DNA of 64,000 bases from Latrodectus hesperus (taxonomy: Eukaryota; Arthropoda; Arachnida; Araneae; Theridiidae): assembly GCA_037975125.1 (NCBI GenBank), contig CM075853.1, positions 56,209,091 to 56,273,090 of the forward strand, written 5' to 3'. Under the pieces are notes generated by a model that saw only the letters and a program-made list of their open reading frames with translations, was not told the origin of the DNA and did not search any database. Position 1 is the first letter of the stretch, and each line of letters begins with the position of its first letter. Both the position numbers and the translations under genes were made by a program. Of the stretch, positions 1-11,799 are shown piece after piece.

Positions 1-1238
1 ATTACTTTGAAGATGCATTTAAGAGAAAAACATCTGTGTAAATGAAACAGAATATCTGTTGGTATAATTCCAAAAAATATCCATCATATTGATGGAGAAA
101 AAGAGGGAAAACAATATGCCTCCTAAAAAGAAACCGTGAATTTATGTGCCATTTAACTTTGAAAAATCTATCGTGAAGGAAACTTGTAATCCACATATCA
201 CTTTTTACAAACATTTTCACTTGATTAATTTTTAATGATAATTCATCACTCCAAGCTTTGTCATAGGCTTGTAAAATATCTGTTGAAATACATTGCCGAT
301 ATCAAAAAGAGATTGACCATTGACAAATTAATTTTACATAAATACTAATGTAGAGAATAATAATGATAATGAAGTTTGATGTTAAAGAATGTTATATCTT
401 ACTTACATCCTTTCTGTAACTAAAAACGTTACTGGTCTAAGACACTAGATGGAGTAATACCCAGGTTAAGAATGTATTGAGCTTCAGAAGAGATAATATT
501 GACGATTTCTTCCAAACAAAAGGTACAGTAATGGTTTTCTAAGAACCATAAGTGTGGTTTAAAATCTAGAGCAAAAATGTTATCAAAAGGCTCCTGAAAG
601 AGATTTTCACTGGTTCAGAAGTAGTGTTTTTCATTATTGAAATTGCCTGTCTGAGCTTTGTGTATATCAATTGTCTATTATACAAATAATTAATATAGGA
701 ACTAAAATCAACTCAATTTCTTGCTTTTACAGGTATAATTGCAAATAGAGAGAATTCAGTAAAACTACATTTTATAGAAACTAGCGAAAAAATTGATACA
801 TAATGATTATCATTTTCCAGGAATTTATGTGTGTTTATTTATGATTATTTAAAGAATAGCTTTCCAAGTTTCAGGAGATATATCAATAATATCCCAATAG
901 GGATAATTTAAAAATGTAGCTAAAAGATACAACTGTTCTGCTGTTGATTTACTGGAATTAGAAAATTAATATTAATGACGTACAGAACACACATTACGGG
1001 AATAAGAAAGCTAAGAGATTGTAATCTACTTAAGTAAGATCACGAAAAGGAATTAATTTATTGTTAGTTATCCACACATTTTCATTCATTGTTATATCAA
1101 ATTAAGTATCAAGATCCCTCACTTGTTCATTCTGAATGATGTGTGATACTAACCTATTGCTTTCTTTTACAATCTCAATTTATAAGTAAAAGTTTTTAAA
1201 TCTGTTTTTCAAAGACAAAAAAATTAGTATTTAAATAT
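1..1238. other. A+T-rich DNA, no feature recognised
   Basis: Strongly A+T-rich sequence with frequent stops in all frames. A 72-codon minus-strand open frame near the left edge (2-220) has no motif I recognise and has the phenylalanine/isoleucine-rich composition expected by chance here. No repeat, RNA gene or element end was seen. Confidence 0.6.
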
Positions 1239-1445
1239 TAGGTTGGGGAATAAGTTGATAGCGCTTTTACTAAAGACTTATTTAAGCAAAAAACAATTAT
1301 ATCAAAAAGTTAATCAAATATATATTCTCCGTTGCGGTTTATAACCTCTTCCCACCTCTAGGCCAATTTGTTGATGCCATTCCACCAAAAATCACCTGGT
1401 CTGGTGTCAAAGTTATTGAGCGTTTTAATGACCTCTTGGTGCACT
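1239..1445 (-). mobile_element. mariner transposon 3' fragment (end plus transposase C-terminus)
   Basis: On the minus strand this encodes the C-terminal tail of a mariner transposase, with the residues DFWWNGINKL, then a stop, then RWEEV and NGEY. This is the family's usual phe-trp / asn-gly / lys-leu / arg-trp signature. The outer edge begins TTAGGTTGGGG and looks like a mariner terminal inverted repeat, so this is a true element end. The catalytic part is missing. It abuts a second mariner fragment pointing the opposite way. It is non-functional (in-frame stop, truncated). Confidence 0.7.
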
Positions 1446-1890
1446 AGGAAATGCCCGAAAAGAATGCCACAGTCAACAAGGAGCTCTATATTGGCCAGCT
1501 AGACCGCGTGAATGAGGCTATTTGACTGAAAAGACCTGATCGACATGGTCAAACCATACTCCTTCACAACAAAGCCAGAACACATGTTACACAAGTCACC
1601 AAAGCCGCACTCCAACAGCTTGAATGGGAGGTCCTTCAGCATCCCCCCCGCTGTATTCCCCGGTCCTTACTTTATTTTCCACTGATGACCGACCGATTAC
1701 CATATTTCCCGCTCGTTGTCAAACCAATATGAAGGGCGTTACCTTCGATAACAAAGATGTTCTTAAAAACTGATTCAACAACTTCTTTGATACCAAACCA
1801 CATGATTTTTGGCGGAACGGCTTCAACAAATTGGTCGAGAGGTGGGAAGAGGTTGTAAGCAGCAACGGTGAATATTTAATTGATAAACTT
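1446..1890 (+). mobile_element. mariner transposase fragment, decayed
   Basis: Plus-strand remains of the C-terminal half of a mariner transposase, recognisable across several frames. They include the block NKELYIGQLDRVNEA, a degenerate catalytic block LHNKARTHV (the family has LHDNARPH), LEWEVLQHPP, and finally HDFWRNGFNKLVERWEEVV and NGEY. The second catalytic aspartate is replaced by asparagine. The usual SPDLAPSD segment after HPP is scrambled, so the third acidic residue is gone. A terminal inverted repeat at the right end could not be found. The C-terminal block occurs here and again, inverted, in the neighbouring fragment, so two separate copies contributed. Confidence 0.7.
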
Positions 1891-3869
1891 ATTAATATAT
1901 ATTTTTTTAACTTATAATTCGTTGCTGCTTATTTCAAGAAGTTTAATTAAAATGTGATAAACCTCGATTAATAGATAAATTAGTTACCCATTAAAAATTT
2001 ATTGGTTAATAGAAAACTAACATAAGCTTTTCTCTCAACTTTTTTTTAAATCTGTTTTTCAAGATGAAAGGAAAGTTTGTCACTCTACAACTATTTTTAC
2101 GCTAATCACACTAAAACTTAAAATTTGAATTGAACTCATTTCTTATGACGTTGAAAGTCACTTGTTTAATATTCTCGGCGATATTTTTTTGCTTGTTTAA
2201 TATGTCCCCACCAAATAAATTTTATTAAATTTGCATCTATAATAGATTACAAGCAGCATTTCATTTAATTTTTTAAAACGTTACTTAGGTATCATTAACA
2301 CTATTTCCTCTCTCTGGTAAAGTATAGAATGGCTACTATTTTTGAGCTACGCTATTCTTTTGGCAACTGCCTATGATGCAATATAATACTCCTTCATGTC
2401 TGCCACCATTTCACACAAGGCAATTCTGGACGACAAATTTCTCTTGCCATCACAAAGCTATTTTCTTTCGGCAAAATGCTTATTTTTTATTTGTGAAATT
2501 AGTTCATGTCATTCCCGAACAGATGGACTTCAAAAAATTACAAATACCGAAAGGTTTATTATTAAATATGAAATTTTATAAATCAAAAATTATTGCCATC
2601 ACTTTGATGGGTAAAATTATATTAGGATACTTTTTAAAAAATCGTCTATATAAATATATATATAATGAAAACAATTGACAGTTGGTATTTGTCATGACAA
2701 GTACCTTCTGTAAATGCGTCGTCTGGTAATGAATTGATACCATTTCGAACTACTGCAAATATTCAAACCTGATGTAGGAATTCAAACAGTTGTTGAACCG
2801 AAAGCAAAAATATTAAATCGACAAACGAAATAAAAAGCACTGGAATTTCATCACACACAAATGATTACATTCTACAATTACGAATAAAATAAATAATCGG
2901 GTATTTATAATGTGAAATAATAATGATGCAAATCGTATCTCAGAGGAATACCATACTCTATTTCTAAAATATTATACATGTTTCCTCGTTTTCTAAAATG
3001 TATTAAGTATAAAAAATCTTGGATTGAACTAACACTTTCCCTTATAAAATCACCTATCACTGGGATTATCCACATTTTAAAGTTAAAAATTTTTTAATTT
3101 TCGAAGTTACAAAATATACAGTATATGAAAAAAAATTAAAAATTATCCTTTATAAGATATGCTTTTGTTCCGCATGTTTCTGTTCGGGTGAATCTTGGAT
3201 TGAGGTGCCTGCTTCAACAATAATTTACAAATAAAATTTTGCATTTTTGTCGAACTCGAAGAGTGTAAGTAAAATCCATAAAACTGGCACTGTTTCTTGA
3301 TGTAAATATAATAAAGCATGTATTTTTATTCTTCCTCGAATTTGCAAATCAGATGTCTTTCAAAATGCAAGTTCTTAAAATAATGAAGTAAGTTTTAAAT
3401 TGGACATTTTTAAAAAATTAGATTTTTCTGTCATTTCAAAGTAATGAAATATTTGTACTTATCATAAGAAAGGATTTCGTTAGATATCAATTTCAAATCT
3501 TTTTCGAATCTCAATATTGAAAAAGATTTTAATAAATCTAATGGTATTGTGCATCAATATTACCAACGTAATAAAACAAAATAAATATATTTTTATCAGT
3601 ATGAAAGCAATATTATTTAGATCAAAATTCATTTAAATTATATGAAGAAACGGCCTGCTAAATTCATTCATTTAGTGAGTATCTCATCCATTATTTTTAT
3701 CAAAAGTATTAAGCTAATAAAGATGAAATTTTGGATTTCAATATGTATTACACTGTCATATTCATTATTTTCTCTTTCTATAAGAAAAAACATTTTGAAA
3801 AGACATGTTTTCAGTGTTACTGAAGCTTATATAATATTTTGCAGTAAATTAATTTTAAAAATATTTTTA
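1891..3869. other. A+T-rich DNA, no feature recognised
   Basis: Contains two overlapping plus-strand open frames (2373-2678, 101 codons; 2396-2581, 61 codons) and a 77-codon frame at 3642-3875. I recognise no domain in any of them. All lack supporting context, so I do not call them genes. Confidence 0.5.
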
Positions 3870-4012
3870 TCATAGCAGAAGTGGTAGCCGAATGCTTAGA
3901 GCTCGGTCTTATAATTCCAGATACGCTTCTTGGATTCAGTAATTCTTATGGCTTGTAATCCATTTAAGCAATAATTCCTGGCTTAACCAGCCTTCGTGTG
4001 CAGAAAATGCTT
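3870..4012 (+). repeat. tRNA-derived SINE, old degenerate copy
   Basis: This matches, with many substitutions, the SINE seen intact on the minus strand at 31525-31702. It has a tRNA-like head with GGTAGCCGAATGCTTAGAGCTC (box A region), a weak box B (TTGGATTCAGTAA), and downstream the body block ending CCTTCGTGTGCAGAAAATG. The younger copies have CCCTCGTGTGCAAAAAATG there. Divergence is high, so this is an old insertion. Confidence 0.65.
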
Positions 4013-6654
4013 CACAACAAATTGTTATCATAAAAAGTTAAATCAATGATATTTTCCTTCCCAGACTATTATGATTTTAAAATATGCGTAAGTGAACGTT
4101 GAACCTGCATTTAGTTTGGCTCGTCATTCTACGGTTACTTTATATATAAAATACCTTTCATGTCGAAGTTTCAACTAGAAACTTTAAACTGAAAATATGA
4201 GCATTAAATAGAAACAATTACTCGTTTTCTTAAAATTAGAGCATATTTATATGTATTAAACTTTCTGTACAATATTTTAAGTAAGAATAAATTAATATAC
4301 TTTTAGGCGTGAATGTACCGAACACATATTTAATAGAAATACTCATGTTTTTGTTTTGTGAGAGAAATAAAGACACCACACAAAAGAAATGTTTACTTCC
4401 GAAAAGAAAAATATAAAAGTACACTTTCTTTTTACAGTTTAGCTTTATCATCCATTGACATTATGTTTCAATCTTAAGATTTTAAAAATTGAAAGAAAAT
4501 ATGGAATAAATTATTTTAAATGTTAATAGTTAACACTTAAAATAATTGAGTCTTAAGATAATTTTATAAATTTCAAAAATTTGTTATAACATGACAATAA
4601 AATAAAAAAACAATTTGAAATTTAAAACAAATTAAACATTTTACATTAATCAAGTCCATTCTTTAAATTAAATGAAATAGCATAATGATTGAGTAAATAG
4701 CTCACATACCTAAGTGTATGCAACTTTTTAAAATCACCAAACAAATTAGTTTCTCAAAATTTGTCCACTACAGTTCGATGTCACACAAATGAATGTCCAT
4801 TAAATGAATTAATTTCTTCGAATCTTCTGTAAATATAGTCCTAAAGTTTGACAAGTAACTGCAGTAGCAATAATTGAAACAATTATAGCTTTAAATTAAC
4901 CTGAAATGATAAACACTTAATGTACAATAGAATTATATAAAATCCAAATATATAAAAAATTTTACAATCAAGATTTGGAAACAATATATTTTAAATACCA
5001 AATTCTTAAATTTATTTATCAATAAATATTTCTCATTCGTAGCAATCCGAAAGAGCAAAACTTATTGATTTTTTTGTATGCATTTAAAAAGCTCCAAAAC
5101 TTCTTACCTTCTACAAAGATGAGTCCTCATAGAGTTAAAAGAGTTAAAAAAAAGCACAAATTTTTAATGTGTTAAATGGAAGTAGTAATTTTATTACATT
5201 AGACCATAATATTTTGAAATCTTATTTATATGATAAATTCTAATTGAAATATATTTTTTAATACTGAAACTAAGCACCTAATTAAGTATTAAACGGAACA
5301 CGGTATTCTATAAGATGATGAAGTCTGAAATGAGTGTCTCCTAATGATCAGTAATAATTATCCCTAAACGCCGAAGCATAACACGATAGCTTTACATGTT
5401 TATCGGCGAATGATTACACATATAGTATCTCAACTTGTCAAAAGCTAAGCGAATTTACAACTTAAGTATTCCCTACGAGTCGTTTCCTACCAGTGCTTAG
5501 GAGTATCCATGAATATCAATCAAGAGAATTGCTATGTCTGAGAAAAACATTTGGTGATTCATTTGAACATTATATAAAACGAATAGGTGCATTATATACA
5601 GTGAAACTCTGATTTCAGCCAAGATCCGAAGGTAAGGAAAAAAGTTGCAAAGAGTTTCAGATATAATACTTGGTAATCGATGCACTTGTAATATGTATCA
5701 TGGGCTGTGGAAATAGAACATTGAGCACCCACAATATTATACAAAAAGAGTCACTATAACAATGTAAGATAAGCAGCTTAGAAAGCTCTTTTTACTGTTT
5801 CTGAATTCAAATCTGACTACTGTGATATCATTTCAGAAGGGAGTTGACTGAAGATATTATGTGTATCGTAATACTTATTATTATCTTATTTTGATATATT
5901 TCATATTCTAGTATCTCAATCCTCCATTCAAATGGCAATGCTCCTTTTTAAAGATGAAACAATTTTAGTTAATATCATAATCCAGCAATTAGTGATTCAC
6001 ATATCCTGTGTTGGAAACAGTTTCTGAGACCTGCTCAGACTATCAGAAAAATCCAATATTAATTCAAGATTTGTTCCTATACGAGACCAAAAATAGAAAC
6101 TACTTTCCAGTAGGATCGACATGTCAACATGTATGGGGGAAAGGAATCCTTGTAACAAATAAAAATCTACTCATTACCAAACTGACAGCATGTGTAGAAT
6201 GAAAAATAAATCATGACATTTTTGGTGAGCTAAAATTAGCGATCTATGAAATATGTATTAGTGCTTCTTTGTTTAATCTGATTAATTACAACTTTATCTT
6301 AACAGTAAATAAAAAACTTTTAATTTCAGTAACACAATAAATTTCCGAAAACACGTAAAATAAAAGAAGAATGTAGTGTTTATGGAAGAATGGATAAAAA
6401 ATTTTTTGATAATATGGAGGACAAAAGTGCATGTCCATTATAGGAAGACGTAATATAAATATATAAAGATTATAATCAAGTTTCATGATAGAATATAATA
6501 TTGCTGAACAATTCAGTTTGGATAGCGAATATATTTAGTAATGAATAGTAGAGATTGTGCAACCGTATTATATTTTAAGAATGAAATGAAAATATTTCAG
6601 TCAAAAGAGACCAGTGAAACTAATGGATTTCATCAGTTGTTGATGTTGCAGTAG
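4013..6654. other. A+T-rich DNA, no feature recognised
   Basis: No element, RNA gene or coding region recognised. Short open frames at 4236-4451 (-), 5497-5685 (-), 6008-6202 (+) and 6286-6486 (-) show no known motif. The 6008-6202 frame has the least biased composition but gives no family match that I know. Confidence 0.5.
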
Positions 6655-6960
6655 TATGTTTCCCACAGGAAAGCACATCTAGCCCTGCATTAGGCTCTAC
6701 CAGTAAGATAGAAACAGCCGGGTAGATTCGTGATTTTGAATCAGGGATCAAGCAGAAGACCCCCAATATTTGGCCAGCTACCCCAGAGGTATCATTTCAC
6801 ATTGCTAACAACCCCCTCCCCTTATTTTTAATATGCCTCAGCCACTTTTAGGGAACAAGATGGATCTTCGGTTAAACCGAGATTCGAACTCACTACTTTT
6901 CGCTAATGAGAAAGACCCTCAATCAACCAGGCTACAGGTAATCCGAACGACGAACTTGCA
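6655..6960 (-). repeat. tRNA-derived SINE, second family
   Basis: Read on the minus strand there is a box A-like stretch (GTAGCCTGGTTGATTGAGG) followed by a near-consensus box B (GAGTTCGAATCTCGG) around 6885-6900. This is the split Pol III promoter of a tRNA head. A less A+T-rich tail reaches about 6655 and includes C-rich runs (ACCCCCTCCCC). The tail differs from the SINE at 31525-31702. Element ends are approximate. Confidence 0.55.
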
Positions 6961-7945
6961 GAACGAAGAGAAACTGCTAGTAGAAGATTTGATTTCCTTT
7001 GGTGCGGGACGAAAACACAAAGAGAAAACTGATGAACAAATCATCTTTATAAATTAACGGAATTTTTTTTTTTACTACAGATGAATTACTTAGCCTTCAA
7101 TCAGTGAAATCAATCACTCAATAATCACTTGACATGCTTGAACGTGCTGTAAATTTAATAGAAAAAATAACTTTTCCAGTAACACAATATCAACAATTAA
7201 TATTGATGGAGGCAGAGAGAAGAAAAAAGTAAAGGTATGGTTACGCAATTAAAAAGAAGTTACAAACAACACACAAAAGATTTCATGTTTTTTATTACAT
7301 TTTGATTCAATAGAGCCCTTGTGAGGGTACACTGAATTTAAAGTATGCCGTATATACTTTGCGCCGTATACGTTAATGCAGAGGATATAATTAAAGCATT
7401 GACGCTATTATCTACTATCGACAATTCAGTGAATGTGGAGGCATAGTATGAAGACATAATTAAGCACAGTATTTTATGGTGATTAAATCCAGGTAAAGTG
7501 ATAAGAGTCTAATCATTGAAGAATGAAATCTTATTTTTAGAGACGAAGAAGGTACCTTATGTGTAACAAGTATAAGATATGAATATTAGAGATACGTGAT
7601 GCAGCCGATTTGCTTCAGAAATTAAATGAACAGGGAGAAATATTTCAGAAATTAAATATACTTAAAAAATGAGATTGTTTGCTCAAGAAATATGGAAATT
7701 AAAAAATTCATTGCAAAACTTTGCTTACAAAACAAGCAGACTTTTTGAAGAATTCCATATGTTAGGAAAAAAGGAAGCCTAAAATAATTCTGCCGGGATA
7801 TGAGATAATTTGTAGTTTGGAGGATGGAATCACTTGCATATTTCAAGATTAAAAAAATCAGCATAAATTCAATTAGCTTTTTTATTCGATATTTTTGCTG
7901 AGATTGATACATCACTTAGCAGCTGCAGATAGACTATACTGGCTG
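6961..7945. other. A+T-rich DNA, no feature recognised
   Basis: Nothing identified. An 87-codon minus-strand frame (7652-7915) is phenylalanine/isoleucine-rich with no recognised domain. Confidence 0.5.
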
Positions 7946-8130
7946 GCAACTACGTTTGTTTTGTTTGTTGTTCTAAGGTTACATTTTGCACAAGACTAAT
8001 TATACCAGAACCGATAATTTAAAGTCGATTCGGAATCAGTAAAAAAACAAAGTAAAATGTAAGAATTGGGCTTTAGAGCAACTGCACAGATATGCAAACC
8101 ACTAACTATTGGACTGCCAACTCGGATGAC
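7946..8130 (-). repeat. tRNA-derived SINE, old degenerate copy
   Basis: Same family and orientation as 31525-31702. It opens with TTTGTTTTGTTTGTTGTTCTAAGG (tail end) and includes the body blocks TTTTGCACAAGACTAATTA and TTTAAAGTCGATTCGGAATCAG. It ends with the tRNA head remnant CCACTAACTATTGGACTGCCAACTCGG, where younger copies have GCTAACCATTCGGCTGCCAGCTCGG. Box B is largely lost. Confidence 0.65.
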
Positions 8131-8320
8131 TTAAAATCGGATTATATGGTAGGATTGCGGGAAAAGCTTAACATGACACTAATCACTTTTTACAAACTTT
8201 TATTTGCTAAAACTGCTATATGCATGAAAGTATTTACAGGGAATGTTATTTATATTTGAGTATAGGCATATATTTGTGATTAAATATTTCTTTGCATGAT
8301 TGTTAACAAAAGTTAATATA

Positions 8321-9726
8321 CACTACTGGCCATAAAATTGCTACACCAAGAAGGAATGCAAATAACAGAACGATATTTATTGGACACATACATTATAATG
8401 GAAAGAACAAGTGATTAGATTTACAGGAAATTAGGATGTATAGATCTTGAGAAATCAGTACCCAGAGCAGCCACCTCTGGCTACAATAACAGCATTTATC
8501 CGCCTAGGCATGGAGTCAAACAGAGATTGTATGGCATGTACGGGGATCTCAGTCCATGCAGCTTCAACACTATGCCATAGTTCATCGACAGTAGTGGATG
8601 GTGAGTATGGCGTGCCAATCGCTCGGCAACCATTGACCACACGTACTCAATTGGTGACAGATCAGGGGAAGGTGCTGGCCAGGGTAACAGTCGAACCTGT
8701 TCTGTATCAAGGAAGTTCAGAACAGTACGGGCAACATGCGGTCGTGCATTATCCTGTTGAAACAAAGCATTAGGGAAGCCTCGAAGATAGGGCAGAGCCA
8801 CGGGCTTTAACACATCGGAAATGTAACGGTTGCTGTTCAAAGTGCCGGTAATGCGAACAAGAGGTGATCCAGACGTGTATCCAATGGCACCCCATACTAT
8901 CACTCCAGCAGATGGACCAGTATGGTGATGCCCAATGCAAGCTGGCAATGCGCGTTCTCCACGATCCCTCCAAACACGGATGCGGCCATCATGGTCCTGT
9001 ATACAGACCCGAGATTCATCTATAAAAATGACGTGATGCCATTCCCGCGTCCAGGTTCGTCGCTGATTACACCATTGAAGGCGCTCCTATCTGTGACACA
9101 GCGTCAATGGTAGCCGAAGCCATGGTTACCGTGCAGACAATCCATGCTGCTGCAAATGTCGTCGAACTGTTCGAGCAGAAACTTGTTGCCTTGCAAATGA
9201 CTCCATTTCTCGACTCTGGGTTCGTGACGTGGCTGTACGATCCCTTGTGACCATGCGGATAAGATGTCTGTCTTCTCTGCTGGTAGTGATGTGGGGTCAC
9301 TGAGATCCTGCATGATGTTCCGTATGATTGTCCTGAACCCATCGATTCCATATTCTGTTAACAGTCATGGGGTCTCGACCGACGCGAGCAGCAATATTGC
9401 GGAACGATAAACCGCAATCCCGGTAGGCTATAATCCTTCCTCTATCAGAGTCAGACACGTGCTGATAGGCATTTCTTATTCTTACACGAGGCATTACAAC
9501 AACTTTCTTTGCCGAAAACAACGTTGAAACGGAAATTGAGTATGAGAAATCTGCTGTCAAATCTCTGGTTTTATACACATTGTAGATGTCGCTACTGTCA
9601 CCTGCTTTGTATGAATGCGCTGAAAATCTAATCATTTGCATATCACAGCAAGTTCTACCTGTCATGCAAATTTCACGTGTGTGGTGTGCCGCTTTCCTGG
9701 GGTAGCAATTTTAATGGCCAGTAGTG
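8321..9726 (-). mobile_element. Tc1-like DNA transposon (copy A), full length but inactive
   Basis: Complete Tc1/mariner-superfamily element. The left end reads CACTACTGGCC and the right end GGCCAGTAGTG, an exact 11-bp inverted pair. Both ends are flanked by TA (8319-8320 and 9727-9728), the standard Tc1 target duplication. Similarity between the ends continues inward (left TAAAATTGCTACACCAAGAA against the reverse complement of the right). The 1406-bp length is typical of the superfamily. It carries one transposase gene on the minus strand, broken by three stops and a frameshift. The coding region is markedly less A+T-rich than its surroundings. Confidence 0.93.
8455..9494 (-). pseudogene. 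Tc1-like transposase pseudogene (copy A)
   Basis: The start is at 9494 (MPRVRIRNAYQ). An N-terminal helix-turn-helix region (DRGRIIAYRDCGLSFRNIA, then DPMTVNRIWNRW) precedes the DDE catalytic domain. First Asp in FIDESR, second in FQQDNARPH, Glu in LSPIEYVW, with exactly 34 residues between the last two (DD34E). The frame from 9494 is interrupted by three stops: TGA after HHAGSQ near 9297, TAA after GLSAR, and TAG where the family usually has a Gln codon. Near 8620 the reading shifts into another frame, which ends GGCSGY at 8455. Otherwise it is alignable end to end with the family (about 345 codons). It is dead but recently enough that one frame carries nearly everything. Confidence 0.9.
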
Positions 9727-9778
9727 TAGATAAAACATGGGTAAATATCCAATTTGGACGCTGTGGGATGAGAATTTC

Positions 9779-9791
9779 ACAACACTCTCCT
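9779..9791. repeat. Left target-site duplication of LINE insertion
   Basis: ACAACACTCTCCT is repeated exactly at 11586-11598, directly flanking the LINE between them. Such a 13-bp duplication is typical of target-primed reverse transcription. Confidence 0.85.
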
Positions 9792-9792
9792 C

Positions 9793-10783
9793 AAATCATT
9801 ACTGGCATACCCCCTTCATCTCACCATCAATTCTGAGGCACAAATAAAACAAGAATTTAGGACCACAAGCAGTAATATTATGGAGGCAAGAGTACCCACA
9901 CTTTCTATACATCCAGGAATATTCAGAGTTGATACGATTGTCAACCCTACCCTGAATAAGCAGGTCTGCCATATTTTTACTGACGGCTCCAAGATGGATG
10001 GAGGTGTAGGAACCGCGTTTGTCACAACATTGAAGGATATCATAATTCACAATGAAAGTTACAAACTGAATGCCAATTGCTCAGTCTTCCAGGCTGAGCT
10101 CTTCGCAATTAAGCAGGCTATTGAGTGGGCCAAAAACCAAGAACAGATTTGCCTCGTCTGGTCAGATAGTAAAGCTAGTCTTTATGCGCTTTGCAATCCG
10201 AAAGCCATCAGTCCTTTAGCCAGGCAAATTCAAGAGGAACTTAACAACCAACAAAACATCTCCCTCTGTTGGATAAAGGCTCATGTAGGATTTGAAGGGA
10301 ATGAATTGGCAGACCGCCTAGCAAAAACTGCAGCTTCTTCAGATGAATCGGAAATATTTCTCCCTCTTCCTCGGTCTCACTTCAAAAGGATCAGGAAAAT
10401 TGCTTTAATTCAGGATTGGCAAACTCTGTGGGATCAAAATACCACCGGACGCCTAGTATACTCCATCCTGCCAAAAGTGAATTTGAACCAACAGTGCTGG
10501 ACAAATCACGATTTTTGTAACGGGACATGGCCCTTTTCCAAGTTATCTGCATAGAATAGGAGTACAACCCACTCCGAACTGTGCATGTGGAGAAGAAGGT
10601 ACTCCAATTCATTACGCTACGTCATGCCCCATCACGAGTTCCTGGCACTTCACTACGCCCAGTGACAATCTGATAAGTGTCTGGCTCAAAAACATCACCA
10701 TCAACAAGGCTGCAAAGCTAAAAATTATTAACCTTATAAACTTTCTCCTTGAATATAGGGAATTAATAATTCCAGAGGAATAG
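9793..10783 (+). pseudogene. LINE pol C-terminal part: RNase H and Cys/His tail
   Basis: An RNase H domain on the 224-codon frame that starts at 9880. Its acidic residues are all present: Asp35 (FTDGSK), Glu73 (FQAELFAI), Asp96 (WSDSKAS), His135 (IKAHVG) and Asp145 (NELADRL). Just upstream, a frame-disrupted stretch resembles the AGIPPLHL linker that precedes RNase H in this family. A shift near 10520 moves the reading to the frame encoding TGHGPFPSYLHRIG. That frame continues to a CACGEEGTPIHYATSC motif, a C-x-C...H...C zinc-knuckle-like tail, and stops at 10781-10783. The RNase H core looks intact, but the copy cannot be autonomous because it lacks endonuclease and RT and is frameshifted. 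Confidence 0.87.
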
Positions 10784-11585
10784 GAGGATAATGATGCCCG
10801 TGAGGGTGATAGACTTCACCTGGAAGAAGATGAGCCGTAAAATCCGTATACTCCATCTCTCTCATGTTCTGCATTTAGACATTTCCCTCTCTACCTGTAA
10901 CATTTCGCCTGTTTTTCTTCTCCTTGTATATAGTTCATTATTATTTGTTTGCCATTTTCTCACCATCATTCCAGCGCTCTCACTTAATTACTCAGTCACA
11001 ATTATTGTCATCATGTTATATTGACCTATTTTAATGCATTATGTACTACCTATCTAAACTTTTTGTATATATAGCTTAGAATTTTATATGACCTAACTTA
11101 CTTTGAGCCGATACACCCAACTATCAAATCCATACTAAAGGCATTAATTATTCATTAATCATTATTACCTCATTAGTTTGCAGTAAGTTCAGGTATATGT
11201 TTTCAGTTTTGTTTTATCATTTTTAATTTCCTTTTGTTTTTCCATTTATTTTCTTTATTTCTTATATGCATGCTATTTGATTTGTATTTCATATGCCTGT
11301 ATTACCATTTCTTGCCATGTATTTTGTCTGATACCTATTTTGAATGCTTCTTATGCATCCACGTGTTAACTTTCAATTGCAACCAAATTTGTGTTAAATA
11401 GTATACAAACCCTCCTTACTGTGTAAAAGTTATAATTTATAGTGTCTCCATATGATTGCAAGCGTAATTGTATTGTCTTGTATGTACTGTGTTCAGTTTT
11501 CTTTTCTCTCCAGCGGGTCCATCAAATCTGGTAAAACCCTTTCAGGGTTAGGTACAGGGACCTCTGCTGGTGTTTACTTTACTTT
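10784..11585 (+). other. 3' untranslated region of the LINE
   Basis: Between the pol stop codon and the right target duplication. It is A+T-rich with T-rich stretches. Its last part is less A+T-rich (CCAGCGGGTCCATCAAATCTGG, AGGGACCTCTGCTGG) before the TTTACT tail. This is the part likely to be recognised by the element's reverse transcriptase. An open frame at 10791-11024 has no recognised function. Confidence 0.6.
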
Positions 11586-11598
11586 ACAACACTCTCCT
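11586..11598. repeat. Right target-site duplication of LINE insertion
   Basis: ACAACACTCTCCT, identical to 9779-9791. It marks the 3' boundary of the LINE. Confidence 0.85.
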
Positions 11599-11799
11599 TC
11601 CTGATATTAGAAATAGGAAAATGAAATAGGGTATATTATTTTGATTAAACAGTTTTATGAACCACATTAGTTTCATAATCTAAAATTAAATGTATTTGCA
11701 TATAGCTGATATGATATTAACACAATCATAAACACGATAAATATACTATTTTATAAAAGTTTGACACCGCTTAGTAGACAGCCAAGACTATATGCAATC

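Larger units (their letters stand above)
9792..11585 (+). mobile_element. 5'-truncated RNase H-bearing LINE (I-group-like)
   Basis: A 1794-bp insertion bounded by the 13-bp duplication ACAACACTCTCCT. It starts inside the pol frame, just after the reverse transcriptase region, so it is severely 5'-truncated, the normal outcome of LINE insertion. It contains the RNase H domain and C-terminal cysteine/histidine motif to 10783. An 802-bp 3' untranslated region follows, ending in a short repetitive tail (TTTACTTTACTTT) instead of plain poly(A). An RNase H downstream of RT suggests the I superclade. Removing the insertion and one duplication copy gives a continuous pre-insertion sequence. Confidence 0.87.

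Noticed and set aside
2373..2678. 101-codon plus-strand frame as a gene
   Set aside because: No recognised motif, and an overlapping alternative frame of similar quality. The length is attainable by chance.
8447..8773. 108-codon plus-strand open frame (and 8922-9113, 9636-9836)
   Set aside because: Antisense shadows of the Tc1-like transposase pseudogene on the minus strand. Translations have no family features of their own.
9799..10050. Minus-strand open frames over the LINE RNase H (also 10391-10612)
   Set aside because: They lie opposite the plus-strand RNase H, which carries all catalytic motifs.
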